A stretch of 64,000 bases of DNA from Hymenobacter aranciens. Its GTDB lineage: Bacteria; Bacteroidota; Bacteroidia; Cytophagales; Hymenobacteraceae. The number at the start of each line of letters is the position of its first letter. The stretch's first letter is position 1. Location of the stretch: positions 124,001 to 188,000 of the forward strand of contig NZ_JAUQSY010000008.1 of NCBI RefSeq assembly GCF_030580865.1. Reading direction: 5' to 3'. Below, piece after piece: positions 25,138-36,427 of this stretch. The notes beneath the pieces were generated by a model. It was given only the letters and a program-made list of their open reading frames with translations, made no database searches and was not told the origin of the DNA. A program made the position numbers and the translations under genes.

Positions 25138-25842
25138 ATGGCAACTTCCGCCAAAACCACTGCTTCCAAAGCCGCACCCGCTAAAAAACCTGCCGCCCAG
25201 GCCGCCGTCCGCTCCAATGGCAACGGCAACAGCAAAGCCACCACGGGCAAAGGCGCCGGTAGCAACCCGGCCGTCGACATTCAGCCCATCCTGAACCAGC
25301 AGCAAAACGCCCCCGCTCCCACCCAGAAGTTTGGAACCGTGGCTCAGCGCCTGCCCATCGGCCTCGACGAGCCCACCCGCCGCAAAAGCGTGGAAATGCT
25401 CAACCAGCTGCTGGCCGACACCATCACGCTGCGCGACATGTACAAAAAGCACCACTGGCAGGTAGTGGGCCCCACGTTCTACCAGCTTCACCTGCTGTAC
25501 GATAAGCACTACGAAGAGCAGGCTGAGCTAGTCGACCTCATCGCCGAGCGCATCCAGATTCTGGGGGGCGTGGCCGTGGCCATGGCCCACGATGTAGCTG
25601 AGTTCAGCAGCATCCCCCGCGTGCCCCGCGACCGAGAGGAGGCCCCCATCCAGGTAAGCCGCTTGCTGGAAGCCCACCAGATTATGCTGAAAAACAGCCA
25701 CGACTTTGCCAAAAAGGCCGATGAAGCCGGCGACGATGGCACCAATGACCTCGTGGTGAGCAATGTCATGCGCACCAATGAGATGCAAGTGTGGTTTGTA
25801 GCCGAGCACGTTGTAGATTCGCCGCTGACGCAAGCGGAATAG
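25138..25842 (+). CDS. dps: Dps-family ferritin-like DNA protection protein with basic N-terminal tail
   Basis: 234 aa. The C-terminal 155 residues are a Dps four-helix domain with the inter-subunit ferroxidase ligands in KKHHWQVVGP (His) and YDKHYEEQAE (Asp, Glu). It should oxidise iron with peroxide and store it as a dodecamer. The first 70 residues are an Ala/Lys/Gly/Asn-rich disordered tail (KTTASKAAPAKKPAAQ), resembling histone H1-type tails, longer than in most Dps. Such tails bind DNA. A single gene; the repeat downstream may terminate it. Confidence 0.93.
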   Translation: MATSAKTTASKAAPAKKPAAQAAVRSNGNGNSKATTGKGAGSNPAVDIQPILNQQQNAPAPTQKFGTVAQRLPIGLDEPTRRKSVEMLNQLLADTITLRDMYKKHHWQVVGPTFYQLHLLYDKHYEEQAELVDLIAERIQILGGVAVAMAHDVAEFSSIPRVPRDREEAPIQVSRLLEAHQIMLKNSHDFAKKADEAGDDGTNDLVVSNVMRTNEMQVWFVAEHVVDSPLTQAE

Positions 25843-25860
25843 TGCTTCTAAAGGCTTTTT

Positions 25861-25966
25861 TGAAGCCTTCATGTTGAACGCCGTGAAGCTTCTTGCTCGC
25901 GTAGCTAACCCTATTCCTCAGGGTTCACTACTACCAGCGAGATACTTCACGGCATTCGACATAAGC
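25861..25966. repeat. Intergenic hairpin, family A, diverged copy
   Basis: Arms TTCATGTTGAACGCCGTGAA and TTCACGGCATTCGACATAAG are recognisable but mutated relatives of the family A unit, inverted about a 45-nt centre. It looks like an old copy. Confidence 0.7.
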
Positions 25967-25999
25967 ACCTTATACTTCTTTTGCTCTTATTGCGTCGTC

Positions 26000-26449
26000 T
26001 CACTCCCGGTGAACTGCTAGCTTCTCATGGTGGTTGTCCTCGGCTTCTTCCACTGAATGCGTTTCGCCCAAGTCGTTGTCCTGCTTAGCCTTTTCAGCCA
26101 GCAGGCAATAGAACTCGTGAATAAGCCGGATTTCCTCCTCCGAAAAGTCCTGGGCGTTGATGAGCCGGTTGCTAGCACCTTTAGTGGCCGCAATCAGCTC
26201 ATTCAGCTTGAGGTGCAACACCAGCGAATCCTTGTTTTGAGCCCGCTGGATGAGAAAAACCATCAGGAAGGTGACGATAGTAGTGCCAGTGTTGATGACC
26301 AGCTGCCAGGTTTCGGAGTATTTAAACAACGGCCCGGTAATGGCCCAGGCCAGCACGGTTGTAGCGGCGAGGATGAAGGCGGCAGTTGAGCCCGAAAACT
26401 TCGTGATTGACTCGGCCAGACGGCCGAAAAAAGAATCTTTACGGGCCAT
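26000..26449 (-). CDS. Low-affinity iron permease family protein
   Basis: 149 aa with two membrane helices ([38 protein letters not shown]) followed by [19 protein letters not shown], the typical signature of the bacterial short form of Pfam PF04120 (Fet4-like). Long acidic C-terminus. Bacterial members are annotated as low-affinity iron permeases by homology only; transport has not been shown for this short form as far as I know. A -7 element TACCTTTG lies about 34 bases before the ATG (26490-26483, minus strand). Confidence 0.82.
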   Translation of the reverse strand: MARKDSFFGRLAESITKFSGSTAAFILAATTVLAWAITGPLFKYSETWQLVINTGTTIVTFLMVFLIQRAQNKDSLVLHLKLNELIAATKGASNRLINAQDFSEEEIRLIHEFYCLLAEKAKQDNDLGETHSVEEAEDNHHEKLAVHRE

Positions 26450-26482
26450 AGTAACTGATAATTAGAGTATAAAAGGTCATAC

Positions 26483-26490
26483 CAAAGGTA
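26483..26490 (-). promoter_or_regulatory. Promoter -7 element of iron permease-like gene
   Basis: TACCTTTG on the minus strand, exact match to TAnnTTTG, 33 bases before the start codon. Confidence 0.55.
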
Positions 26491-26519
26491 GTCCCCATTG
26501 CATGAGCCATGGATGAAAA

Positions 26520-26554
26520 CAAAAAAAAGGCCCCATCCAGCGGATGGGGCTTTT
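26520..26554. terminator. Hairpin terminator
   Basis: GCCCCATCC / GGATGGGGC stem with 3-nt loop, preceded by an A-run and followed by TTTT. It lies upstream of the iron permease gene, so as placed it may end a transcript entering from the right. Confidence 0.75.
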
Positions 26555-26738
26555 CTGCCTTGTACTGATTTCAAAGTACCCGGGTAATAACTGTCGCCTG
26601 TGAGAGCGGCTAATCATGGCTACAAAGTGACGATACCAAAGGATGCCGCGCAATCACATAATCATGTGATGCCAGCCCGGCGGCAGCCGGCGCGAAAATT
26701 GCTGGGCGGCTTAATCTGCGAAAAAAATACCCCAACCA

Positions 26739-26769
26739 TTGCAGCAGTCGCGGGTTCGTTGTACCTTTG
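26739..26769 (+). promoter_or_regulatory. Complete sigma-A-type promoter of tRNA-Leu
   Basis: TTG (26739-26741), 20 bases, then TACCTTTG (26762-26769): the full Bacteroidota TTG / TAnnTTTG architecture. The tRNA begins 63 bases downstream. This is the clearest promoter in the window. Confidence 0.8.
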
Positions 26770-26832
26770 CACCCGCTTCGCCGCCTCAGCGAGGCCGACT
26801 TCGGTCGAGATACCTGGTTTAAGTTGCCTTTT

Positions 26833-26914
26833 GCGCACGTGGTGAAACTGGTAGACACGCCATCTTGAGGGGGTGGTGCCTTCGGGTGTGGGAGTTCGAA
26901 TCTCCCCGCGCGCA
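26833..26914 (+). tRNA. tRNA-Leu (anticodon GAG)
   Basis: 82 nt. D arm GTG-AAACTGGTAGA-CAC, anticodon arm CCATC-TTGAGGG-GGTGG with GAG at positions 34-36, long class II variable arm TGCC-TTCG-GGTGT, T arm GGGAG-TTCGAAT-CTCCC, discriminator A. The acceptor stem GCGCACG/CGCGCGC has one A-C mismatch at the fifth pair. CCA is not encoded. A strong terminator follows. Confidence 0.93.
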
Positions 26915-26917
26915 CGC

Positions 26918-26957
26918 AAAACGAAAAAGCCTGCTTTTCAGCAGGCTTTTTCGTTTT
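26918..26957 (+). terminator. Terminator of tRNA-Leu
   Basis: AAAACGAAAAAGCCTGC / GCAGGCTTTTTCGTTTT, a 17-bp stem with a short loop, four bases after the tRNA. Confidence 0.92.
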
Positions 26958-26998
26958 AGCACGTGTACCCCAAATTTCCAATTTGGGGTACACGTGCT
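26958..26998. repeat. Perfect 19-bp inverted repeat with 3-nt loop
   Basis: AGCACGTGTACCCCAAATT-TCC-AATTTGGGGTACACGTGCT reads as two 19-nt arms (26958-26976 and 26980-26998). It abuts the tRNA terminator, and its right end enters the TAG stop codon of rqcH (26997-26999). Confidence 0.93.
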
Positions 26999-28565
26999 AT
27001 TCTTTTTCAAACGGATTCCCTGGCTTCACCAGCACCACCTTTTCGCGCTCCACTACCACCTGCCCGGGTAACGCGCCTTTGGGCTTGCGCACGAACTTTT
27101 TGGGCGTCACCGTCACCGGGCACAGCGAATCGTGCTGGCGGCGCGAGTACCAGCCGGCTAGCTGAGCGGCGTGCTCTATCACGGGCTCCGGGATAGTTTG
27201 GCCCGCCTTGTGGCGAATGACGACGTGCGAGCCGCTTACGTCCTTGGCGTGCAGCCAGAGGTCGTCTTTGTGAGCGTATTTCTGGGTAAGCAGGTCGTTG
27301 TTGGCCGAGTTGCGGCCGACGAGGATGGTGAAGCCACGGTCTTCGAAAACCTTGAACGGTAGCTCGCGGGCGGCTTGCGCAGCTGCCTGAGCGGGGTCGA
27401 GGCCGTGGAGCTTACGCCAGGTGCGCAGGCCACGCAGCTCGGCCAGGGCGGGCTGGGTGTCGAGCTCTTCGAGGCGCTCCAGGGCGAAGAAGGCTTCGGC
27501 CTCGCGGCGGGCGATGCGCTCGGTAAGCTGGCGCTCTTCGATTTGCTGGTTTTTGGCTTTGCGGTAGAGGTTTTCGGCGGTTTTCTGGGGTTTTTCGTTC
27601 GCTTTTAGCTTGATGGTACGCGGCTCGCCGGTGTAGAAATCCACGACTTCGTGCTGGGTGGCGCCGGGCCTGATTTCGTGCAGGTGCGCCATGATGAGGT
27701 CGGCGATGTTGCGGTAGCCGGCTTCGTGGGCCAAGGCGTGCAGGCGCTGACGGGCATGAGTGGCAGCGCTGCTGGCTTCGTCGGCGCGGCGCTCCAAGGT
27801 TTGGCGCACTTGGCGCAGCTCGGTTTCGAGGGCGCGGCGGCCCAGGGCCATGGGCACGAAGCGGCGCAGGGCGGCAAGGGGGGCGGTGCCGGGGAAGGTT
27901 TCGAGGATGTCGCCCAGCGGCAGCAAACTCAGGCGGGTGCGGCCTTCGTATTGAATGATGTAGTAATGCGCGGGCGTTTCCAGCTGGGCCAGCAGCTGGT
28001 TTACTAGGCGCGGGCGGGCATCGGCGGGCGCGGCTTCATAGCCTTGGGCGCGGAGGTAGCGGGCGGGCAGGTCGGCCAGCGCGGGGTGGCGCTTGAGCGG
28101 GTCGACGGCGGGGTTTTCATCGGCCGCTTTGGGGGGCGCGGGGCGCAAGTCGGCGTCGGCCAGCAGCTTTTGCTGGAAAAGCTGGGCCGGCGCTTCGGGC
28201 GTGAGGCGGAAAATAGCGTTGGGGCGCGGACCGTAGAGCTTGAAAACCAGCCGGGCACCGCTTCTGAAATTAATCTGCAGCACCCGGTCGAAAGGCCAAG
28301 CGGCCACGCTTTCCAATTGCTCACCGAGCAAGTCTGGGAATAAATCGACGGAATTGGCGCGAGCCCGCTGGAAGGTTTCGGGCAGGGCCAGGGCGGGAAA
28401 GTTGGCGCCCAACTGTACCTTGAGCCAAAACTCGGCACCGCCGTCGGTGAGGCCGATAACCAGCTCGTCTTTTTCCTGCGAGAAGCACGTGGCGACGCGG
28501 TAGCCGCGCAGCCGCTCGGAGAGGGCCGGGGCCAGCTGGCGCAGGAAATAATAGTTGGTGTGCAT
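26997..28565 (-). CDS. rqcH: RqcH / NEMF-type ribosome quality control protein
   Basis: 522-aa NFACT protein. The NFACT-N domain (1-180) contains the conserved Asp-Arg pair in PFDRVLQINF. A helix-hairpin and a long coiled coil (about 240-390) follow. The NFACT-R domain has HKDDLWLHAKDVSGSHVV, the signature of the family. Bacterial RqcH binds split 50S subunits carrying peptidyl-tRNA and adds C-terminal Ala tails that mark the peptide for decay. Older annotation calls such proteins fibronectin-binding. Starts MHTNYYFLRQL. The stop lies in an intergenic palindrome. Confidence 0.9.
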   Translation of the reverse strand: MHTNYYFLRQLAPALSERLRGYRVATCFSQEKDELVIGLTDGGAEFWLKVQLGANFPALALPETFQRARANSVDLFPDLLGEQLESVAAWPFDRVLQINFRSGARLVFKLYGPRPNAIFRLTPEAPAQLFQQKLLADADLRPAPPKAADENPAVDPLKRHPALADLPARYLRAQGYEAAPADARPRLVNQLLAQLETPAHYYIIQYEGRTRLSLLPLGDILETFPGTAPLAALRRFVPMALGRRALETELRQVRQTLERRADEASSAATHARQRLHALAHEAGYRNIADLIMAHLHEIRPGATQHEVVDFYTGEPRTIKLKANEKPQKTAENLYRKAKNQQIEERQLTERIARREAEAFFALERLEELDTQPALAELRGLRTWRKLHGLDPAQAAAQAARELPFKVFEDRGFTILVGRNSANNDLLTQKYAHKDDLWLHAKDVSGSHVVIRHKAGQTIPEPVIEHAAQLAGWYSRRQHDSLCPVTVTPKKFVRKPKGALPGQVVVEREKVVLVKPGNPFEKE

Positions 28566-28572
28566 TAGTTAA

Positions 28573-29052
28573 TTAGTTCGCAGGCACAAGGTGCAGCATT
28601 GTCGTAAGGAAAGCCCGATACTTACGCACCTCCCGCCGAAACAATAGTTGTGGCAACACTAGGAAAAGAATGAAGCCACTCATGAAAAGCCAAACCACTG
28701 GATTGGTGCTGGCGCCGATTGAACGAACAGTTACAATCATCAGCCACAAGGTAAATAGTAGTCGCCCCAGCTCCAATACCAGCTGCACAGAATGAGCGCG
28801 ATACCGCAGCCACAACACGCTACCCGCAGTAGCCGGGTCGGAACTTACCCGGCCAATCAGCAAGGGGCTCGTGTTGAACCAGCTATTACGCCGCAGCTTA
28901 AACGAAGCCTCACCGATGGTGCCCAGAAAAAAAGTTACTGGGCGCGCTTCCAACGCTTGCCGTTTGGCCGCATGCTGCTGGAGCCGGAGCAGTAGTTCGG
29001 CCGGCGGCAATGGTGAAACGTATTGTTCAGTCAGCCAAGGCAGCAGCCACAT
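28573..29052 (-). CDS. Hypothetical membrane protein, 159 aa
   Basis: Starts MWLLPWLTEQYVSPL. Hydrophilic first half, then two membrane helices around VLELGRLLFTLWLMIVTV and VVWLFMSGFILFLVLPQ, ending in a basic segment. The start codon overlaps the last base of the MBL hydrolase stop, so the two are coupled. The arrangement 29822 to 26997 looks like one operon MBL - this gene - rqcH, with 7 bp before rqcH. Family not recognised. Confidence 0.7.
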   Translation of the reverse strand: MWLLPWLTEQYVSPLPPAELLLRLQQHAAKRQALEARPVTFFLGTIGEASFKLRRNSWFNTSPLLIGRVSSDPATAGSVLWLRYRAHSVQLVLELGRLLFTLWLMIVTVRSIGASTNPVVWLFMSGFILFLVLPQLLFRREVRKYRAFLTTMLHLVPAN

Positions 29053-29822
29053 TAGTTCAAATTGATTTTCAGCCCATCATACGCCACCCGCACCCAGCTT
29101 GGCAACTCTGCCTCCACCTCCTGATGCCGGCCCAATTGGTGGCTGATGTGCGTGAGGTAAGCGCGCTCGGGCTGCAAATCGGCCAGGATTTCCAGCGCCT
29201 GGCTAAGCGTGAAGTGCGAAATATGCTCCTCGCGGCGCAGGGCATTGAGTACAATCACTTTCGCCCCACGCATCTGCTCTAAGGTTTCGGAGCTGAGGTG
29301 GTTGGCATCGGTAACATAGCAGAAATCGCCGATGCGGAAGCCCAGCACGGGCAGCCGGTGGTGCAGGGCGCGCAGGGGCTGCACGGGCAGGCCCAGCAAG
29401 TCGAAGGGCGCATCGTCGCGCTCGATGGGGTGCAACACCACGCGGGGGATGCCGGGGTACTTGTGCTCAGCGAAAATGTAGGCGAATTCGGTGCGCAGTT
29501 GGTCGAGCACGCGGGGCTCGGCAAATACGGGCATGTCGTGCCCCTGCCGGTAGTTGAAAGCCCGAATGTCGTCGAGGCCGGCGGTGTGGTCCTTGTGCTC
29601 GTGGGTAAACAGCAGGGCATCAAGCTGCACGATGCCCTCGCGCAGCATCTGCTGGCGGAAGTCGGGGCCAGTGTCGATGACCAGGCTACGCTCGTCCACA
29701 TTGATGTGAATGGCCGTGCGCAGGCGCTTGTCGCGGTGGTCGAGGGAGCGGCACACGTTGCAGGTGCAGCCAATCATGGGGACGCCCGAGGAAGTGCCGG
29801 TACCGAGGAATGTGATGGTCAC
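29052..29822 (-). CDS. MBL-fold metallo-hydrolase (PhnP/RNase Z-like)
   Basis: 256 aa. Starts MTITFLGTGTSSGVPMIGC, followed by the Cys pair CTCNVC that is typical of the PhnP-like group. The zinc motif is THEHKDHTAGLDDIR, with later ligands in CYVTDANHL and LTHISHQLG. Relatives include PhnP cyclic phosphodiesterase and RNase Z. The reaction here is probably hydrolysis of a phosphodiester or lactone-like ester, and the exact substrate is unknown. First gene of the likely three-gene unit with rqcH. Confidence 0.85.
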   Translation of the reverse strand: MTITFLGTGTSSGVPMIGCTCNVCRSLDHRDKRLRTAIHINVDERSLVIDTGPDFRQQMLREGIVQLDALLFTHEHKDHTAGLDDIRAFNYRQGHDMPVFAEPRVLDQLRTEFAYIFAEHKYPGIPRVVLHPIERDDAPFDLLGLPVQPLRALHHRLPVLGFRIGDFCYVTDANHLSSETLEQMRGAKVIVLNALRREEHISHFTLSQALEILADLQPERAYLTHISHQLGRHQEVEAELPSWVRVAYDGLKINLN

Positions 29823-29829
29823 TGCGTTT

Positions 29830-29943
29830 TAATTATGAGTTATGAATTACGAATTATGAATTAGTCACAAAAGCACAAGCAAGACAAATAAGCTGATGCG
29901 ATGTAGAATCAACTCATAATTCGTAATTCATAACTCATAATTA
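29830..29943. repeat. AT-rich inverted repeat
   Basis: Arms AATTATGAGTTATGAATTAC... (29830-29862) and its near complement at 29911-29943, with a 48-nt centre. It is much lower in GC than the neighbourhood. It lies between the response regulator gene and the MBL gene. Confidence 0.88.
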
Positions 29944-29948
29944 CGGCG

Positions 29949-30335
29949 CTAGCCGATATACTGCTTCACTACGCGTACCAGGGCGTCGAAATCGAGCGGT
30001 TTGGGCAGGTAGTCGGTGATGCCGGCGTTGCGGAATTCTTCCATCGTGTAGTTGTTGGCATTGCCGGTGATGGCGATGATGGGCAGCTGCTTGATGCGGG
30101 CATCGGGGTGTTTGCGGATTTCGCGGGCGCAGGTCATACCGTCCTTCACCGGAATATTGATGTCCAGCAGTACGCAGTCAATCGGATTTGCTTCGAGCTG
30201 CTTGAGCACCTCGCCACCGTTTTTGGCCAGCACGATTTTGTACTTCTGGAGTTCCAGAATTTTGCGGGTCAGATTGAGAATCACCGAGCTGTCTTCGGCG
30301 ATGAGAATGGTTTTAGTAGCGTTTTCGGCGGACAT
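29949..30335 (-). CDS. Single-domain response regulator
   Basis: 128-aa receiver domain without output domain. Phospho-acceptor Asp in CVLLDINIPVKDG, acidic pair near the N-terminus (LIAEDSSVI), conserved Thr in IIAITGN and Lys in DYLPKPLDF. CheY-like or phosphorelay intermediate. It follows the hybrid kinase by 35 bp in the same direction, so it is the likely recipient of phosphate from that kinase's HPt domain or an antagonist of it. Confidence 0.92.
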   Translation of the reverse strand: MSAENATKTILIAEDSSVILNLTRKILELQKYKIVLAKNGGEVLKQLEANPIDCVLLDINIPVKDGMTCAREIRKHPDARIKQLPIIAITGNANNYTMEEFRNAGITDYLPKPLDFDALVRVVKQYIG

Positions 30336-30370
30336 GCGGGGGATGGTTGAGGGTGTGGGCGAGGATGAAA

Positions 30371-34075
<3,705 letters not shown>

Positions 34076-34126
34076 AAGCCAACCTAACTTCCTGCGAAAA
34101 CCAGCGGCGGCCGGGCCGCGCTGACG

Positions 34127-34134
34127 TAAATTTG
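34127..34134 (+). promoter_or_regulatory. Putative promoter -7 element of GT4 gene
   Basis: TAAATTTG matches TAnnTTTG. It overlaps the TTG that would be the first possible start of the downstream frame, which argues for the GTG at 34171. Confidence 0.45.
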
Positions 34135-34170
34135 ACCAAACATAACGCCCCGCCCGCGTCCAAATCCCTC

Positions 34171-35310
34171 GTGCGACCTTCGCCCGCGCCGCATCTGCTT
34201 TTCGCCGTCACCACCGATTTGTGCTACGACCAGCGCATGCAGCGCATCTGCGGTAGCCTGGCGGCGGCTGGCTACCACGTTACGCTGGTGGGCTGGCAGC
34301 GCCCGGTCTCACCGCCGCTCACGCCGCAGCCCTATCAGCAGCACCGCTTGCGCGGCTGGTTTCAGCACGGCAAAGCCTTTTACGTAGAATTCAACCTGCG
34401 GCTGCTTTTTTATTTACTGCGCCAGCGCGCCGCCGCCTGGTGCGCCATCGACCTCGACACGGCCCTGCCGGTGTGGCTGCGTGCCCGCCTCGGCGGCCAG
34501 CCACTGGTGTACGATGCCCACGAGTTGTTTACCGAGGTGCCCGAGGTGGTGGCCCGCCCCGCCGTGCAGCGCGTGTGGCGCTGGGTCGAGCGCTTCATCG
34601 TGCCCCGCGCCCGGCTGGCTTACACAGTGGGGCCGGCGCTGGCGCGGGTGTTTGAGCAGCGCTACGGCCGCCCCTTCGCCGTGGTGCGCAACGTGAGCCG
34701 CCTGCGCGACGAGCAGCTCCCTCCCGCCCCCACCGCCGCGCCGCCCGGCGGCTACATCCTCTACCAGGGCGCCCTCAACATGGGCCGCGGCCTCGAAGCC
34801 CTGCTCGACGCCATGCCCCTGGTGGCGGGCCGCCTAGTCGTCTGCGGCGAGGGCGACCTCTCGGCCGACCTGCGTGCCCGCGCCGAGCGGCTGGGGCTGC
34901 TGGCTTCGGGCCAAGTGGAGTTTCGGGGCTACGTGCTGCCCAAGGCCTTGCGCGAAGTCACGCGGCAGGCCAGCCTGGGCATCATGTTGCTCGAAAATAT
35001 CGGCCTGAGCTACTACTACTCACTGGCCAATAAGTTCTTCGATTACGTGCACGCCGGCATTCCGCAGGTGCTTATTGACTTTCCCGAGTACCGCGCCCTC
35101 AACGAGCAGTTCGACGTAGCCGAGCTGGTGCCCGACCTGCGGCCTGCCACCCTGGCCGCCGCCCTCAACCGCCTGCTCCGCGACGAGCCCGCCCGCTACC
35201 ACTATTTGGCCGAAAACTGCCGCCGCGCCCGCCCGCAACTAAGCTGGCAGCACGAGGAAAAGGTGCTCGTGGGCTTGTATGACAAGCTACTCAATCAACA
35301 CCGGCCATAA
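34171..35310 (+). CDS. Family 4-like glycosyltransferase
   Basis: About 379 aa of GT-B fold. The N-domain has LVYDAHELFTEVPEVV, common in sugar transferases that act on surface polysaccharide. The C-domain has GYILYQGALNMGRGLEALLDAM in two parts and the donor-site region VCGEGDLS, then LSYYYSLANKFFDYVHAGIP where the family usually has its Glu-x7-Glu. Here the second part reads KFFDYVHAGIPQV. Transfer of a hexose from a nucleotide sugar onto a cell-surface glycan is inferred. Start GTG 34171 is chosen because the earlier TTG lies inside a -7 element. Confidence 0.83.
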   Translation: MRPSPAPHLLFAVTTDLCYDQRMQRICGSLAAAGYHVTLVGWQRPVSPPLTPQPYQQHRLRGWFQHGKAFYVEFNLRLLFYLLRQRAAAWCAIDLDTALPVWLRARLGGQPLVYDAHELFTEVPEVVARPAVQRVWRWVERFIVPRARLAYTVGPALARVFEQRYGRPFAVVRNVSRLRDEQLPPAPTAAPPGGYILYQGALNMGRGLEALLDAMPLVAGRLVVCGEGDLSADLRARAERLGLLASGQVEFRGYVLPKALREVTRQASLGIMLLENIGLSYYYSLANKFFDYVHAGIPQVLIDFPEYRALNEQFDVAELVPDLRPATLAAALNRLLRDEPARYHYLAENCRRARPQLSWQHEEKVLVGLYDKLLNQHRP

Positions 35311-35364
35311 CCTTTTTATACTTTCGCTCGGTCCTTAGAGCGTTTTTGTACTACAAGCTCTGGC

Positions 35365-36297
35365 ATGCCTGCCCCTCCCCTGCTTCCTCAATATATTCTT
35401 AACCAGCTGGTCACCAGCCCTGCTGACCCGCGTCCGGTGCTGCTCACCATTGCTGGTCCCACGGCCGTGGGCAAAACGGCCCTCTGCGTGCAGCTGGCCC
35501 AGCAGCTCGGCACCGAAATCGTATCGGCCGACTCGCGTCAGTTTTTCCGCGAGCTGAGCATTGGCACGGCCAAGCCCACGCCGGAGGAAATGCAGGGCAT
35601 TCCCCATCATTTTATCGACAGTCACAGCATTCAGGAAGATTACAGCGCCGGCCGCTACGCCGCCGATGCGCTGGCTTTGCTGGATGAGCTGTTTAAAAAG
35701 CACCCCGTCGTCATCCTTACCGGCGGCTCGGGCCTTTACCTGCAGGCTGTCACCGATGGGCTGGATGAGTTACCCAGCGTGCCACCCACAGTTCGCGCCC
35801 AAATCCTCGAGGAGCTAGCCACCAACGGCCTGCCCGCCCTGGTAGCCGAGCTGGCCGCAACTGACCCCGTCACTCACGCCCGCATCGACCGGCAGAACCA
35901 CCAGCGTGTGGTGCGGGCGCTGGAAATCACCCGTGGCACCGGCCGGCCCTTCTCCAGCTACCACAAGCAGGGGTTTGCCGAGGCCGACAAACGTCCCTTT
36001 CGCGTGGTGAAGGTGGCCCTGACCCGCGAGCGCGAAGAGCTGTACCAGCGCATTAACCTACGCGTGGAGCAGATGCTAGCCGCCGGCCTGCTCGACGAGG
36101 TCAGAAGCGTGCTGCCCTACCGCCACCACCACGCCCTGCAGACGGTGGGCTACCAGGAAATTTTCGGCTACCTCGACGGTGAATACGACTGGGCCGAGGC
36201 GGTGCGCCTGCTCCAGCGCAATACCCGCCACTACGCCAAGCGCCAGCTTACCTGGCTGCGGCGCGATGCGGAGTACGAGTGGGTAAATCTGGGTTAA
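35365..36297 (+). CDS. miaA: tRNA dimethylallyltransferase
   Basis: 310 aa. Adds the isopentenyl group to N6 of A37 in tRNAs that read codons beginning with U. P-loop IAGPTAVGKTAL (about 30-41), then IVSADSRQFF with the conserved Asp-Ser, IPHHFIDSHS, and the tRNA-contact segment RIDRQNHQRVVRALEI. C-terminal QTVGYQEIFGYLDGEYD and RNTRHYAKRQLTWLR are characteristic. Starts MPAPPLLPQYI. A family A hairpin follows the stop by three bases. Confidence 0.95.
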   Translation: MPAPPLLPQYILNQLVTSPADPRPVLLTIAGPTAVGKTALCVQLAQQLGTEIVSADSRQFFRELSIGTAKPTPEEMQGIPHHFIDSHSIQEDYSAGRYAADALALLDELFKKHPVVILTGGSGLYLQAVTDGLDELPSVPPTVRAQILEELATNGLPALVAELAATDPVTHARIDRQNHQRVVRALEITRGTGRPFSSYHKQGFAEADKRPFRVVKVALTREREELYQRINLRVEQMLAAGLLDEVRSVLPYRHHHALQTVGYQEIFGYLDGEYDWAEAVRLLQRNTRHYAKRQLTWLRRDAEYEWVNLG

Positions 36298-36299
36298 AA

Positions 36300-36412
36300 A
36301 AGAACGTCATGCTAAACGCAGTCAAGCATGACGCCAGCAGTAGCAAACTCAATTTAAAAGAGTTACTATCACAGGCGTCATGCTTCACTGCGTTTAGCAT
36401 GACGCTCTTTTA
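36300..36412. repeat. Intergenic hairpin, family A variant
   Basis: Arms AACGTCATGCTAAACGCAGT... and ...ACTGCGTTTAGCATGACG, plus inner GCATGACGCC / GGCGTCATGC, loop about 45 nt. Lies between convergent miaA and pfkA and probably terminates both. Confidence 0.88.
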
Positions 36413-36427
36413 GCTTTCTCCAAAGCC

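Noticed and set aside
26610..26993. Minus-strand frame of 127 codons over the tRNA-Leu gene
   Set aside because: It is the antisense reading of the tRNA gene and its terminator, a well-known source of false proteins (segment RFELPHPKAPPPQDG).
34132..34132. TTG start of the GT4 glycosyltransferase
   Set aside because: Overlaps the -7-like TAAATTTG. GTG 34171 is used instead.
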